DNA of 64,000 nt, taken from contig NZ_BCZB01000017.1 of assembly GCF_001598495.1 (NCBI RefSeq), forward strand, positions 17,823 through 81,822. Direction: 5' to 3'. The notes under the pieces were generated by a model. That model saw only the letters and a list, made by a program, of their open reading frames with translations. It had not been told where the DNA came from and did no database searches. Shown here one piece after another: positions 7,894 to 16,087 of this stretch (within the stretch, counting starts at the first letter, position 1; the number at the start of each line of letters is the position of its first letter). The translations under genes and the position numbers were made by a program. The DNA comes from Neokomagataea thailandica NBRC 106555. GTDB taxonomy: Bacteria > Pseudomonadota > Alphaproteobacteria > Acetobacterales > Acetobacteraceae.

Positions 7894-8502
7894 ATGAACA
7901 AGACTTTTGGTCTCGTCGCATCTGTTGCGTTGGTTTTGTCCGCTCCGGCTGTGAAGGCTCAGGCCGTTACCGATGCGGGGAAGGTGCAGGCTGGTCATTA
8001 TGCTGTGGAACCGGGGCATACACAGGTTGGTTTTTCGGTGCTGCATTTTGGCTTTACGCGGTATCAGGGTACGTTCTCTGGCGTGTCAGGTACGCTGGAT
8101 TTGAACGATAAGACGCCATCTGCATCTGCGTTGTCTGTGACGATTCCTGTCGCGTCTGTGCAGACGACCAGTGCAAAGCTGACGGATGAGTTGAAAAGCC
8201 CGCAATGGTTTGATGCGACACAATATGCGAACGCTACGTTCGTCTCTAAGCAAGTACGCCGCGTTGGGCATAACGATGCTGTGGTGACAGGGGACTTAAC
8301 CCTGCATGGCGTGACTAAGCCAGAAACGCTGAAGGTTCATTTCGTTGGCGCTGGCGTGAACCCGCTGGATAAGAAATATACGGTTGGTTTTGAGGTGACC
8401 GGTACGATCAAGCGCAGCGATTTTGGTGTGAAAATGTACGTCCCTTACGTCAGTGACGAGGTGCAGTTGCACATTGCTGGTGCTTTTGAAAAGCAAGACT
8501 AA
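7894..8502 (+). CDS. YceI-family periplasmic protein
   Basis: A 202-residue protein with a signal peptide (MNKTFGLVASVALVLSAPAVKAQA, cleaved near residue 22-24) and a complete YceI lipocalin-like beta barrel. Diagnostic segments are YAVEPGHTQVGFSVLHFGF, then GTLDLND, GDLTLHGVTKPETL and a late VGFEVTGTIKRSDFGV. Family members bind polyisoprenoid or other amphiphilic ligands in the periplasm and are often induced by stress, pH or acetate; the ligand here is unknown. The gene is a single transcription unit between two hairpins. The ATG at 7894 gives a normal signal peptide. Confidence 0.92.
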   Translation: MNKTFGLVASVALVLSAPAVKAQAVTDAGKVQAGHYAVEPGHTQVGFSVLHFGFTRYQGTFSGVSGTLDLNDKTPSASALSVTIPVASVQTTSAKLTDELKSPQWFDATQYANATFVSKQVRRVGHNDAVVTGDLTLHGVTKPETLKVHFVGAGVNPLDKKYTVGFEVTGTIKRSDFGVKMYVPYVSDEVQLHIAGAFEKQD

Positions 8503-8515
8503 GGCTTTTACAATG

Positions 8516-8542
8516 CTCCGCCAGCCTGTTGTGCTGGCGGAG
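8516..8542. terminator. Convergent hairpin terminator between yceI-like and 8555 genes
   Basis: A perfect 10-bp stem CTCCGCCAGC/GCTGGCGGAG with a 7-nt loop lies between two convergent stops. No U tract follows on either strand, so its efficiency is uncertain. Confidence 0.55.
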
Positions 8543-8554
8543 TGGGGCTTGTGC

Positions 8555-8962
8555 TTACCAGCCATTGCCCTTGGGGGCGACCCAGCCATTGCCGGTGGCG
8601 TCCCCAAGTTGTCCAGACTGGACATTACTACCGCTCTGATAAGCGGATCCGAATTTTGATAGATTAGCGCCTGTTACGCTGTCACGCTGTACGCCAGCTT
8701 CATGGTCCGGGTCTGGGCCGTGCTGGAAGTCTGTGGATGGGGTGTCTTGATAACCCGGAGGTGGTGTGCGGTGCCCACGTGCGTGGAAGTGCTCACCACC
8801 ATGCATTTTGTGATCGTCCGTCGGGTCTGCCGGTGCTTTTGGGGTTTGCGTTGGCGCGCCTGTGTAGGGGGCGTTGAAGCTTGTGCTCTGTGCCATGACC
8901 TGACCGGTTGCTAAGCCGGAGAAAAGTGCAACGGTAGCAGCGTACCGGAAAAGGCGAGTCAT
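8555..8962 (-). CDS. Small secreted protein rich in His, Gly, Pro and Ser, function unknown
   Basis: A 135-residue protein with a clear signal peptide (MTRLFRYAATVALFSGLATGQVMAQ, cleavage near residue 25). The mature part is low-complexity: a His-rich patch DDHKMHGGEHFHARGHRTPP (about residues 49-68), a second DPDHEAG patch, then a Gly/Ser/Asn/Gln tail ending GNGWVAPKGNGW. I recognise no domain. The His/Asp clusters could bind metal, but that is a guess. The codon pattern and signal peptide make it a credible gene. It is transcribed alone, convergent to the YceI-like gene. Confidence 0.72.
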   Translation of the reverse strand: MTRLFRYAATVALFSGLATGQVMAQSTSFNAPYTGAPTQTPKAPADPTDDHKMHGGEHFHARGHRTPPPGYQDTPSTDFQHGPDPDHEAGVQRDSVTGANLSKFGSAYQSGSNVQSGQLGDATGNGWVAPKGNGW

Positions 8963-9400
8963 GATGGTTCTTCCTCACATCATAGGGTCTGTGATGCATA
9001 ATCGGGGTGAGTGCCGTTGGGTTCAAGCAGCGATTACGTGATAAAAGGTATTTTTTGCCGTGGAGAGAGTGCTGGGCGTTTTTTTGCGGCTTTGTGAACA
9101 CGGGAATGCTCGGGGAGGGGTGGCGCCCTTTGTCTTGTTGTTCTTTGGGGGCATGCTTCATTATATGCGAGGTAAGTAAATAAGGTCGGGTTCGGCCTCT
9201 TGAATGAGGGCGTGAGTATGCCGTTCTCTGGGTCCTTGATCACGTTTGGCGTAGTATGGAATGAAGCTGTTATGGTCTGCATATCGCCCTTTAACGGGTG
9301 ATCTGCGTTATAATCTTACCTTTCATGCTATCGTTACGAAAACTTTTCGTTCATAAACGCGGCCTGTTTCATTCATTAACTCCTATTGGGAGGGCTTTTC
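8963..9400 (+). promoter_or_regulatory. Intergenic region upstream of DAHP synthase with a -10 box
   Basis: This 438-bp stretch separates the divergent secreted-protein gene from DAHP synthase. A perfect TATAAT is at 9309-9314, about 90 bp before the start codon, but no good -35 stands 16-18 bp upstream. The long leader could carry regulation of aromatic synthesis. I found no Trp-rich leader peptide, T-box or clear attenuator. One open frame on the minus strand (9034-9282) looks non-coding. Confidence 0.35.
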
Positions 9401-10783
9401 ATGCACCCCTCGACACCGACCTCAACGCCTGACACTAAGACGTTATGGTCACCTACAAGCTGGCGTTCAAAACCGATCGTCCAAGCACCGTCCTATGAGG
9501 ATGGGGCTGCGCTTGCTGCTGTTGAGGAACGCCTGCACCGATATCCACCTTTGGTCTTTGCTGGTGAAGCACGCCGCTTGAAGAAGCGTTTGGCGGCAGC
9601 ATCGCGCGGTGAAGCCTTTGTGTTGCAGGGCGGTGCATGTGCTGAAAGCTTTGATGAGTTCACGGCAGATATCGTGCGCGATACGTTCCGCGTGTTGTTA
9701 CAAATGGCTGTGGTTCTGACCTACGCAGCTAAGGTTCCGGTTGTAAAAATCGGGCGTATGGCTGGGCAATATGCAAAGCCTCGCTCTTCGGCGACGGAAA
9801 CGAAAGATGGTGTCACACTCCCATGTTATCGTGGTGACATCATCAATGGTCCAGCATTCACGCCAGAGGCGCGCTATGCTGACCCGACCCGGATGGAAAC
9901 AGGCTACTTTCAATCTGCCGGTGTCATGAATCTGCTGCGCGCATTTGCGCATGGCGGCTATGCGAATTTGCATGAAGTGCACCGTTGGAATCTGGGTTTT
10001 GTGGAGCGTTCACCGCTTTCTGCGCGTTACCGGGATATTGCGCAGCGTATAGACGAGACTCTGTCTTTCTTGCGTGCATGTGGCATTGACGGTGCATCAG
10101 CGCAGATTGATGAGACGGAGTTCTTTACGTCTCATGAAGCACTGCTCTTGCCGTATGAGCAAGCGTTGACGCGCGTTGATAGCCTGAGCGGTGATTATTA
10201 TGATTGCTCAGCGCATTTCCTGTGGATTGGGGATCGGACGCGCCAGCCAGATGGTGCGCATGTTGAGTTCTTACGTGGCGTTCAAAACCCGATTGGTATT
10301 AAGGTTGGGCCGACAACGACGGTGAATGACCTTGAGCGTCTGCTTGATATTCTGAACCCGAATGATGAGCCGGGGCGTATCTCGCTGATTTCACGTATGG
10401 GTAAAGACAAGGTGCGTGATCTGCTGCCGCCTTTGCTGGAAGCTGTGGACCGTACAGGTCGTACGGTGACGTGGTTGTGTGACCCAATGCATGGCAACAC
10501 GACGACGACGAGCAATAAGATTAAGACACGCGCTTTTGAAAATATTCTGGGCGAAGTTTTGGGCTTTTTTGATGTATTCGCACAAGCGGGGCGCCGCCCC
10601 GGTGGTATTCACTTGGAGATGACCGGTCAGGATGTCACGGAATGCATTGGTGGCGCTCAGTGCTTGACGGAAGCAGATTTGGGGGATCGTTATGAGACCT
10701 TCTGTGACCCACGCTTGAATGCGGAACAATCGCTCGAAATGGCGTTCTTGTTGGCGCATGAACTGACAGCGCGCCAAGGGTAA
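9401..10783 (+). CDS. Class II 3-deoxy-7-phosphoheptulonate (DAHP) synthase
   Basis: A 460-residue enzyme joining phosphoenolpyruvate and erythrose 4-phosphate, the first step of the shikimate pathway. It belongs to the plant-like class II type: the N-terminal [19 protein letters not shown], then [70 protein letters not shown] and [10 protein letters not shown] are all present. These cover the metal site (Cys, His, Glu, Asp) and PEP-binding basic residues. ATG 9401 with GGGAGG at 9388-9393 is the start; an upstream in-frame codon at 9386 overlaps the ribosome binding site. No short regulatory domain is attached. Confidence 0.95.
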   Translation: MHPSTPTSTPDTKTLWSPTSWRSKPIVQAPSYEDGAALAAVEERLHRYPPLVFAGEARRLKKRLAAASRGEAFVLQGGACAESFDEFTADIVRDTFRVLLQMAVVLTYAAKVPVVKIGRMAGQYAKPRSSATETKDGVTLPCYRGDIINGPAFTPEARYADPTRMETGYFQSAGVMNLLRAFAHGGYANLHEVHRWNLGFVERSPLSARYRDIAQRIDETLSFLRACGIDGASAQIDETEFFTSHEALLLPYEQALTRVDSLSGDYYDCSAHFLWIGDRTRQPDGAHVEFLRGVQNPIGIKVGPTTTVNDLERLLDILNPNDEPGRISLISRMGKDKVRDLLPPLLEAVDRTGRTVTWLCDPMHGNTTTTSNKIKTRAFENILGEVLGFFDVFAQAGRRPGGIHLEMTGQDVTECIGGAQCLTEADLGDRYETFCDPRLNAEQSLEMAFLLAHELTARQG

Positions 10784-10820
10784 TGTGACCCACGGTCTTG
10801 TGTGTTAGGGCTAACGCAGC

Positions 10821-10852
10821 GTACGGGCTTTTGTGAATAGGTAAGCCCGTAC
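10821..10852 (+). terminator. Hairpin after DAHP synthase
   Basis: A 10-bp perfect stem GTACGGGCTT/AAGCCCGTAC with a 12-nt loop, 37 nt after the DAHP synthase stop. It lacks a U tract, so it may terminate weakly or stabilise the mRNA end. Confidence 0.45.
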
Positions 10853-10917
10853 GTCATGAGTGTAGGGGCTGGTGTGTAACTGGCTCTACACGGGCCGCGA
10901 TCAGGAGGCGGATGTTC

Positions 10918-12120
10918 ATGAATACGACTAAAACACCGAGCAAAGCGTCTGAGACGTTAGCGCGTGCTTATGGGGTTGCGGGGCCACGGGATAAAGATAC
11001 GATCCTGAGCCGCGCCGATGCGTATTTTGGACGTACGCGCCAGATCGTGGAGCATTTTGGGGACTGTGAGGTCACCTATGCTGTGTTTATTCGGCGACCG
11101 GTCATTGCGGCATGCGGCTTGGCGGTCACGTGGTTGAAAAATGTTGCGCAAGAGCAGGGTTTTTCGCTGGAGTGCCGGGAGGTTTATGCTGAGGGTGAAT
11201 GGGTTGGGGCGGGGGAGCCGCTTTTGTACCTTACTGGGCCTTTTACGCATTTAGCGCCTTTGGAAACGTTATTGTTACAAAAATTGGGGGCCGCTTGTGT
11301 GGCGGCGCATAACGCGTATCAGATGTGTTTGGCCCTGCCTGAGGTTCCATTTCTGGCTATGGAGGCGCGTCATTGCTCCGGTTATGAAATGCAGGAGCAA
11401 ATGGGATACGCAGCCGGTGTGGGCTCACGTGCTGCGCAGCGTGAAGGTGCGCGCGGTTTTGTCGGTAATGCCAATGATGCTACGGCGGGTTTCTTCGGTT
11501 TGGAGCGTGGGCTTGGGACAATGCCGCATGCGTTGATTGGGTATGCGGGATCAACGCTGCGTGCTGCGGAGATGTATGCCGAGGTCTTCCCGAATGATCC
11601 GCTGACGGTGTTGGTAGATTATTTTGGGCAAGAAATTACAGATAGTTTGGAGGTCTGTCGTCGTTTCCCGGAACACGCCGCGCAGGGGCGGTTGAGTGTT
11701 CGGCTGGATACGCATGGCGGCCGCTTTTTAGAGGGGCTTGACCCTCAAAGTTCATATGCGGTTTTAGAGCGTTATACGCCCGGGACTATTCGGCGGTACC
11801 GTTCGGACCGGGAGTTGCGTGATTTGGTGGGAACGGGCGTTTCTGCCGCCGCGATCTGGCGGATGCGTGAGGCATTGAATGAGGCGGGCTTCCCGAAGGT
11901 GAAGATTGTTGTCTCATCAGGGTTCAACGTTGATAAATGTACGGCCATGCATGAGGCGCACGCTCCTATTGACGTTGTGGGAACGGGCTCCTTTATTCCT
12001 AACCATTGGTCAGAAACATATGCGACAGCAGACATCGTGTCTTATAATGGCGATCTGCGCGTGAAGATCGGTCGTGAGTTCCTTTTGGGGAAAGTGCAGG
12101 CCGGTAAGGAGACATTATGA
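10918..12120 (+). CDS. pncB: Nicotinate phosphoribosyltransferase
   Basis: A 400-residue enzyme of NAD salvage that converts nicotinate, PRPP and ATP to nicotinate mononucleotide. Seen features are an N-terminal TDD-like segment with YFGRTRQIVEHFGDCEVTYA, the core ARHCSGYEMQ and FVGNANDATAGFFGLE, the phosphoribose-binding VRLDTHGGRF, and VVSSGFNVDKC with GTGSFIPNHWSETYATADIV near the end. Two ATGs compete: 10912 is only 3 nt from AGGAGG (10903-10908), while 10918 is 9 nt away, so 10918 is preferred. The stop overlaps the next gene by ATGA, indicating translational coupling. Confidence 0.93.
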   Translation: MNTTKTPSKASETLARAYGVAGPRDKDTILSRADAYFGRTRQIVEHFGDCEVTYAVFIRRPVIAACGLAVTWLKNVAQEQGFSLECREVYAEGEWVGAGEPLLYLTGPFTHLAPLETLLLQKLGAACVAAHNAYQMCLALPEVPFLAMEARHCSGYEMQEQMGYAAGVGSRAAQREGARGFVGNANDATAGFFGLERGLGTMPHALIGYAGSTLRAAEMYAEVFPNDPLTVLVDYFGQEITDSLEVCRRFPEHAAQGRLSVRLDTHGGRFLEGLDPQSSYAVLERYTPGTIRRYRSDRELRDLVGTGVSAAAIWRMREALNEAGFPKVKIVVSSGFNVDKCTAMHEAHAPIDVVGTGSFIPNHWSETYATADIVSYNGDLRVKIGREFLLGKVQAGKETL

Positions 12121-12554
12121 GTGAAGCAACGGATAAGCCAGTGGCACAAGGGTGGAATGTTCGGATTATTGACCATTCGGGTGCCTCTGAAGGAGATACC
12201 GTTGAAGAGGTAAAGGACTTCATGGATTTGGCGCATGCTAATGCGTATGCGCGGGCATATGTGCGTGACAGCATTGAGCGCTGCCGTGTGCCGGGTGCGA
12301 CCAATAAAGAAGTGCTTGAGAGCTGGTTTGCATTTGGAGAAAATGCGGAAGTTCTTGATGCTGGCGATGATGCATGGAAGTCATCAACTGAATTGGAAGA
12401 TTTTGCGGCGAACCCCGCCACGCTTTTGGAGCGTGATTGGCGCTCTATTGACCCGCGCCGTTTGGTTGATGATGACGAGATTGCAGGGCCATCGGAAGCG
12501 GAAGATGACGCCGATTGGGATGATGAGGATATGTCCTCGGTTGTTCCTCATTAA
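12117..12554 (+). CDS. Conserved-looking acidic protein coupled to pncB, function unknown
   Basis: A 145-residue soluble protein. Residues 12-60 read WNVRIIDHSGASEGDTVEEV, then a helical DLAHANAYARAYVRDSIERC stretch. The C-terminal 35 residues are strongly acidic (DDDEIAGPSEAEDDADWDDE). There is no signal peptide, membrane segment or known motif. It starts within the pncB stop (ATGA) and so is almost certainly cotranscribed and translationally coupled, which hints at a link to NAD salvage or simple operon co-regulation. I do not recognise the family. Confidence 0.72.
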   Translation: MSEATDKPVAQGWNVRIIDHSGASEGDTVEEVKDFMDLAHANAYARAYVRDSIERCRVPGATNKEVLESWFAFGENAEVLDAGDDAWKSSTELEDFAANPATLLERDWRSIDPRRLVDDDEIAGPSEAEDDADWDDEDMSSVVPH

Positions 12555-12606
12555 TCAGGTCTGTTGATATTTTTCGTGAGGCGCTGTCCTGAAGAGGGAG
12601 TGCTTC

Positions 12607-12648
12607 ATGGTGGAGAATATGTTTCGGGAATCACCTGATAAAGGGTGA
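12607..12648 (+). CDS. Possible 13-codon leader peptide upstream of maf
   Basis: ATG 12607 follows GAAGAGGGAGTGCTTC, a better ribosome binding site than the one of maf itself, and reads MVENMFRESPDKG before TGA. The end of the mini-frame overlaps a hairpin, AATCACC (12629-12635) / GGTGATT (12644-12650), followed by TT. It could be a leader peptide that controls the maf start, or a chance frame. Confidence 0.3.
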   Translation: MVENMFRESPDKG

Positions 12649-12662
12649 TTTTGACGAGGTTT

Positions 12663-13268
12663 ATGATGGTATCATCACTTGTTTTAGCGAGTGGCTCTTC
12701 AGCGCGGCGTGCTTTGCTAGAAGCAAGTGGTGTGCCGCATCATTGTCATCCTGTCGCACTGGATGAAGAAAAAATCCGGCTGGCGTGCCAAGAGCGCGGT
12801 GAGAGCTTGCACGATACAGCGCTGGCCTTGGCGGAAGCGAAGGCGCGTTTGGCGTGTCAGCAGGTTCCGGCGGGGTCTTGGGTGATCGGTGCGGATCAGA
12901 TCCTTGATTTGAATGGTGAAGCTTTTGCGAAACCTCTGGATTTAGAGCAAGCAAAAGCGCAGTTGCGTCGGTTACGCGGGAAGGCGCATGTGCTGCAAAC
13001 AGCCGTTGTATTGATGCGCGATGGCGCATCTATGTGGCATGAGGTTGCTGCGCCATGTTTAACGATGCGGCATTTTTCGGATGCGTTTTTGGAGATGTAT
13101 TTGGCACAAGAAGGTGAGGCGCTTTTGTCTTGCGTTGGAGCTTATCGTCTTGAGGGCTTGGGGATACAGTTATTTGCATCTCTTGATGGTGCCCATGATG
13201 CGGTATTGGGTTTGCCGCGTTTGGGCTTGATGGAGGCGTTACGGCGGGCAGGGGTATTGCCGCAATAG
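12663..13268 (+). CDS. maf: Maf-family nucleotide pyrophosphatase
   Basis: A 201-residue Maf/Ham1-fold protein that hydrolyses non-canonical or excess nucleoside triphosphates to monophosphates. Motifs are LASGSSARRALLEASG at the N-terminus (the S-x-x-R phosphate-binding loop), an ALAEAKA helix, GADQ near residue 85 and CVGAYRLEGLG near residue 155. The second motif reads GADQ rather than the GADT/GADQ alternatives that split Maf from YceF-type enzymes, so substrate preference cannot be fixed. Paired ATGs at 12663 and 12666 follow GACGAGG; an upstream alternative start at 12645 lacks a binding site. Confidence 0.88.
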   Translation: MMVSSLVLASGSSARRALLEASGVPHHCHPVALDEEKIRLACQERGESLHDTALALAEAKARLACQQVPAGSWVIGADQILDLNGEAFAKPLDLEQAKAQLRRLRGKAHVLQTAVVLMRDGASMWHEVAAPCLTMRHFSDAFLEMYLAQEGEALLSCVGAYRLEGLGIQLFASLDGAHDAVLGLPRLGLMEALRRAGVLPQ

Positions 13269-13380
13269 GGTGAAAATAAACGTTGGAAAGTGTTTTTTCT
13301 GCTTTTTGGGGGTTGTCATCTTTCAGACATAACAGTATATCCGTCCTCACCGCAGCGCTGTTACCAGTGCGTTGCAGTAA

Positions 13381-13456
13381 GGGGCCATAGCTCAGCTGGG
13401 AGAGCGCCTGGATGGCATTCAGGAGGTCGTCGGTTCGATCCCGTCTGGCTCCACCA
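13381..13456 (+). tRNA. tRNA-Ala(GGC)
   Basis: A 76-nt cloverleaf: acceptor GGGGCCA/TGGCTCC (one G-U), D arm GCTC-AGCTGGGA-GAGC, anticodon arm CCTGG-ATGGCAT-TCAGG with anticodon GGC, T arm GTCGG-TTCGATC-CCGTC (one G-U), discriminator A and encoded CCA at 13454-13456. Confidence 0.97.
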
Positions 13457-13483
13457 TATTTCATGTATAATATGGTGCTTTAA

Positions 13484-13506
13484 AAACCTTGGAAATAAGG
13501 TTTTTT
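13484..13506 (+). terminator. Intrinsic terminator after tRNA-Ala
   Basis: The stem AAACCTT (13484-13490) / AAGGTTT (13497-13503) with a 6-nt loop runs into T-rich sequence, 27 nt after the tRNA. A further ACCATATT/AATATGGT hairpin (13453-13476) overlaps the tRNA CCA end. Confidence 0.6.
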
Positions 13507-13530
13507 CTTATAAAAAAGACACTCTACTTT

Positions 13531-13554
13531 AAGGCGCCTTCTCGGCGTTTTTTT
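13531..13554 (+). terminator. Second terminator after tRNA-Ala
   Basis: AAGGCGCC pairs with GGCGTTTT through two G-U pairs around a short loop, and the 3' arm is a run of seven T residues. It would catch read-through from the tRNA before the convergent receptor gene. Confidence 0.55.
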
Positions 13555-13596
13555 GTGCCTAGCTGTTATGGCCTATGCTGTGGTGCCTCATGTCTG

Positions 13597-13629
13597 GCTC
13601 CGTGCCGCTATAAGGCTTATGCACGGAGC
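13597..13629 (-). terminator. Hairpin downstream of the first TonB receptor
   Basis: GCTCCGTGC (13597-13605) and GCACGGAGC (13621-13629) form a 9-bp perfect stem 11 nt after the receptor stop on the minus strand. No U tract follows. Confidence 0.45.
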
Positions 13630-13639
13630 GTCTTGGGGC

Positions 13640-15901
13640 TCAACGGGTGAGGTGAACACTCACGCCATAGATGCTTGGCATGCCGGATAAAGCGATATTA
13701 TCGCCCGCGAGGAAGAAATTTCTCGTGACATCATAGTGTTTGTTCAAAATGTTATTGCCGAAAGCGCTTATGCTCCAAAAGCCATTATGCGGCCCGAAAG
13801 AGGCATTGGCACCCCATAATGTATAGCCGGATACATCATATAAGCGGCCAAAGAGTGAATGATAGGTAGAGCGCAAGCTATAATTAAGAGATAGGCTCGC
13901 ATCGTACCGCCCCATCGTCCAGCGATACAGTGCGGAGCCATTTAAGGTGAGTTTGGGGGCTGGAAGAGCCGTGCCGCGTTTATTGGCGTAAATGGGGTAA
14001 AAGCCGCCATTTATACGCTGTGTGGTATAAACGGACTGGAAACGGTCAAATTGGCCTATGGCCCATCCGCCAGATTGGGTGAGGAGTAGGCCGTGAAGGG
14101 GGCTCCAATCCGCTTCGAATTCACCACCCGCAAGATGTGAGCGCGGTGCATTTACAAGGGTGCCAATCAGGCCGGTTTGGCGGTCTACTGTGGCAGAGAG
14201 GACCTGCTGGTCGTGGTAATCATAATAAAAAGCAGACAGGTTTAGGCGTAAATGGGCTGCGGGAATATCGAGCTTATTGCCAATTTCGTAAGCGAGGAGT
14301 TTCTCGGGTTGGTATGGGTTGGAGGAGGCGCGAGCATTGACGGTGTTGTATGTTGTAAATCCGCCCGAATTAATGCCGCGTGACAGGGATGCGTACGCCA
14401 TATCGTGGGATGAAATGAAGTATTGTGCCTCTATTTTCCATGAAGGCAGTGTGTAGTTTAGTGAACGTTTTGCGACCCAGTTATTAGGATTTAAGAGTAT
14501 TTGGTCAGCATTATAAGAAAAGGCACGATAATTGGAGAGGTCCCGGCTTTCATGTTCAAGGCGTATGCCGCCTGTGAGGTGCAGAGACGGGGTAATTTTG
14601 TAAGTGCCTTGCCCGAAACCACTGACCGTATTGACGGACTGGCTATACATGACGCTACGGTTCAGCCCGGTAGCGGCCATAAAACCAGAAAAATACTGAT
14701 CGGCGAGGTACTCGTTTCCGTAATACAGTCCGGTGATCCAATTAAAGCGATGCTCGCCGTTGGATATTAGGCGTAATTCATCTTGTAGAACATTGGCGCG
14801 GCTGTTGAAGGCGACATCGGCAACGGGTTGTGATGATGCGTCAAAATTATCGTATTCTCGGCGGTTTGAGACATCATAGCTCAGGAGATTGCTGAGGGTG
14901 GCGAAGGAGAATTTTTGATCGGCACGGATACTGCCGCCGCCGGTCTTGATGTGGCGATAGGGTTTTTGATCCGGGGTAATGCCAATAAGTTTCGCGAAGG
15001 AGGGGGAGGTGCCCCAATGTGTGATGAAGCGATCCGTATCGGCGGGCTGGATGGCTGCGCCGGGGTGATAGGCCGCGATCGTTGTGAGTGGTGCAAAAAG
15101 GTGCATGCCGGCGCCATCAGAGTGATCGAGGCTGCCGTGGAGGTTCGCCTGTAGTGTGAGGTGCGAGGTGAGCGTGATGTTGGTGAGGAGGCGTAAAGAT
15201 GTACGATTTACGTTTCCGAGATGTGCTCCGGCGTCGTTATACTGCCATGCTCCGCCTTGTTGGCTTTCGCCAGAGAGGCGCATGCGTATGCCTGGGGCGA
15301 CGCTGCCGGACAGGTAGCCATCATATTTTTGCGCACTAAATGATCCAACTTGTACATTCGTGCCTGCTTTGAAGGCTTCTGTGGGTTGGTTGATAACGTA
15401 ATTAATGGCGCCGCCTGTTGTGTTGCGGCCGTATAATGTGCCCTGTGGGCCGCGCAGAACTTCCACGCGGTCAATGTCAAACATCTGCCCATTACTGGCC
15501 CAAGGAACCGGGGTGGCTACGCCGTCTGTATACAGCCCGACGGGGGAGACATTTGAAGAGCCATAATCTTGATGGCCCACGCCACGAATTTCAAAATCTG
15601 GCTGTCCACTACCGAATTGGGGGGTCACCTGTAGTGATGGGGTGAGGTATTGTAGGTCAAAAACGGTATTGACGTTGCGCGCGGTGAGGTCGTGCCCGGA
15701 GAGTGTGCTGAGGGAAGAGCCGATTTTTTGAGGGTTTTGCTTACGGTGTTCAGACGTAACGGTAATGTGTTCGAGCGCGGTATCATCTGAGGTTTGGGTG
15801 GGGTGGTTGGGCTGTGTCGCGGCGTGGAGGAGCGGTAGCTGACCACCAAGTAATGCCGTGCTGATCAGGCTGAGGGTGCGTACAGATATAAAGCGCGCCA
15901 A
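13640..15901 (-). CDS. TonB-dependent outer membrane receptor
   Basis: A 753-residue receptor. It has a signal peptide to about residue 28 (ending LPLLHA), a plug domain around 45-185 with DFEIRGVGHQDYG, GLYTDGV and the hallmark VEVLRGPQGTLYGRNTTGGAINY, and then the beta barrel. No upstream regulatory N-domain of the FecA type is present. The start is TTG at 15901, supported by GGAGAG six bases upstream. The C-terminus ends VSVHLTR rather than in an aromatic residue, unlike most barrels. The ligand is not predictable. It is transcribed in the same direction as the second receptor 186 bp upstream; the pair may take up different forms of one nutrient. Confidence 0.9.
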   Translation of the reverse strand: MARFISVRTLSLISTALLGGQLPLLHAATQPNHPTQTSDDTALEHITVTSEHRKQNPQKIGSSLSTLSGHDLTARNVNTVFDLQYLTPSLQVTPQFGSGQPDFEIRGVGHQDYGSSNVSPVGLYTDGVATPVPWASNGQMFDIDRVEVLRGPQGTLYGRNTTGGAINYVINQPTEAFKAGTNVQVGSFSAQKYDGYLSGSVAPGIRMRLSGESQQGGAWQYNDAGAHLGNVNRTSLRLLTNITLTSHLTLQANLHGSLDHSDGAGMHLFAPLTTIAAYHPGAAIQPADTDRFITHWGTSPSFAKLIGITPDQKPYRHIKTGGGSIRADQKFSFATLSNLLSYDVSNRREYDNFDASSQPVADVAFNSRANVLQDELRLISNGEHRFNWITGLYYGNEYLADQYFSGFMAATGLNRSVMYSQSVNTVSGFGQGTYKITPSLHLTGGIRLEHESRDLSNYRAFSYNADQILLNPNNWVAKRSLNYTLPSWKIEAQYFISSHDMAYASLSRGINSGGFTTYNTVNARASSNPYQPEKLLAYEIGNKLDIPAAHLRLNLSAFYYDYHDQQVLSATVDRQTGLIGTLVNAPRSHLAGGEFEADWSPLHGLLLTQSGGWAIGQFDRFQSVYTTQRINGGFYPIYANKRGTALPAPKLTLNGSALYRWTMGRYDASLSLNYSLRSTYHSLFGRLYDVSGYTLWGANASFGPHNGFWSISAFGNNILNKHYDVTRNFFLAGDNIALSGMPSIYGVSVHLTR

Positions 15902-16044
15902 CCGATGCTCTCCTTGGAATAATAAAGGCTTTTAGAAACATAAAATGGAGGCGGGATATATCCTTAATAAAGTGGGCTTGAAAGCAGAAGATCCGTTTTG
16001 CGCTGAGAAACAACATGACAAAGCGTTGCGATGTGACGGACATA

Positions 16045-16081
16045 CGCCTTCTCCTGCCGGGAATGGACAGAAGAAGGCGTA
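16045..16081 (-). terminator. Hairpin after the second TonB receptor
   Basis: ACGCCTTCT (16045-16053) / AGAAGGCGT (16073-16081), a 9-bp perfect stem with a 19-nt loop, seven bases after the upstream receptor stop. It has no U tract. It separates the two receptor genes. Confidence 0.45.
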
Positions 16082-16087
16082 ACACGC

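Noticed and set aside
9034..9282. 82-codon minus-strand frame upstream of DAHP synthase
   Set aside because: No ribosome binding site, no motif and non-coding composition; treated as intergenic.
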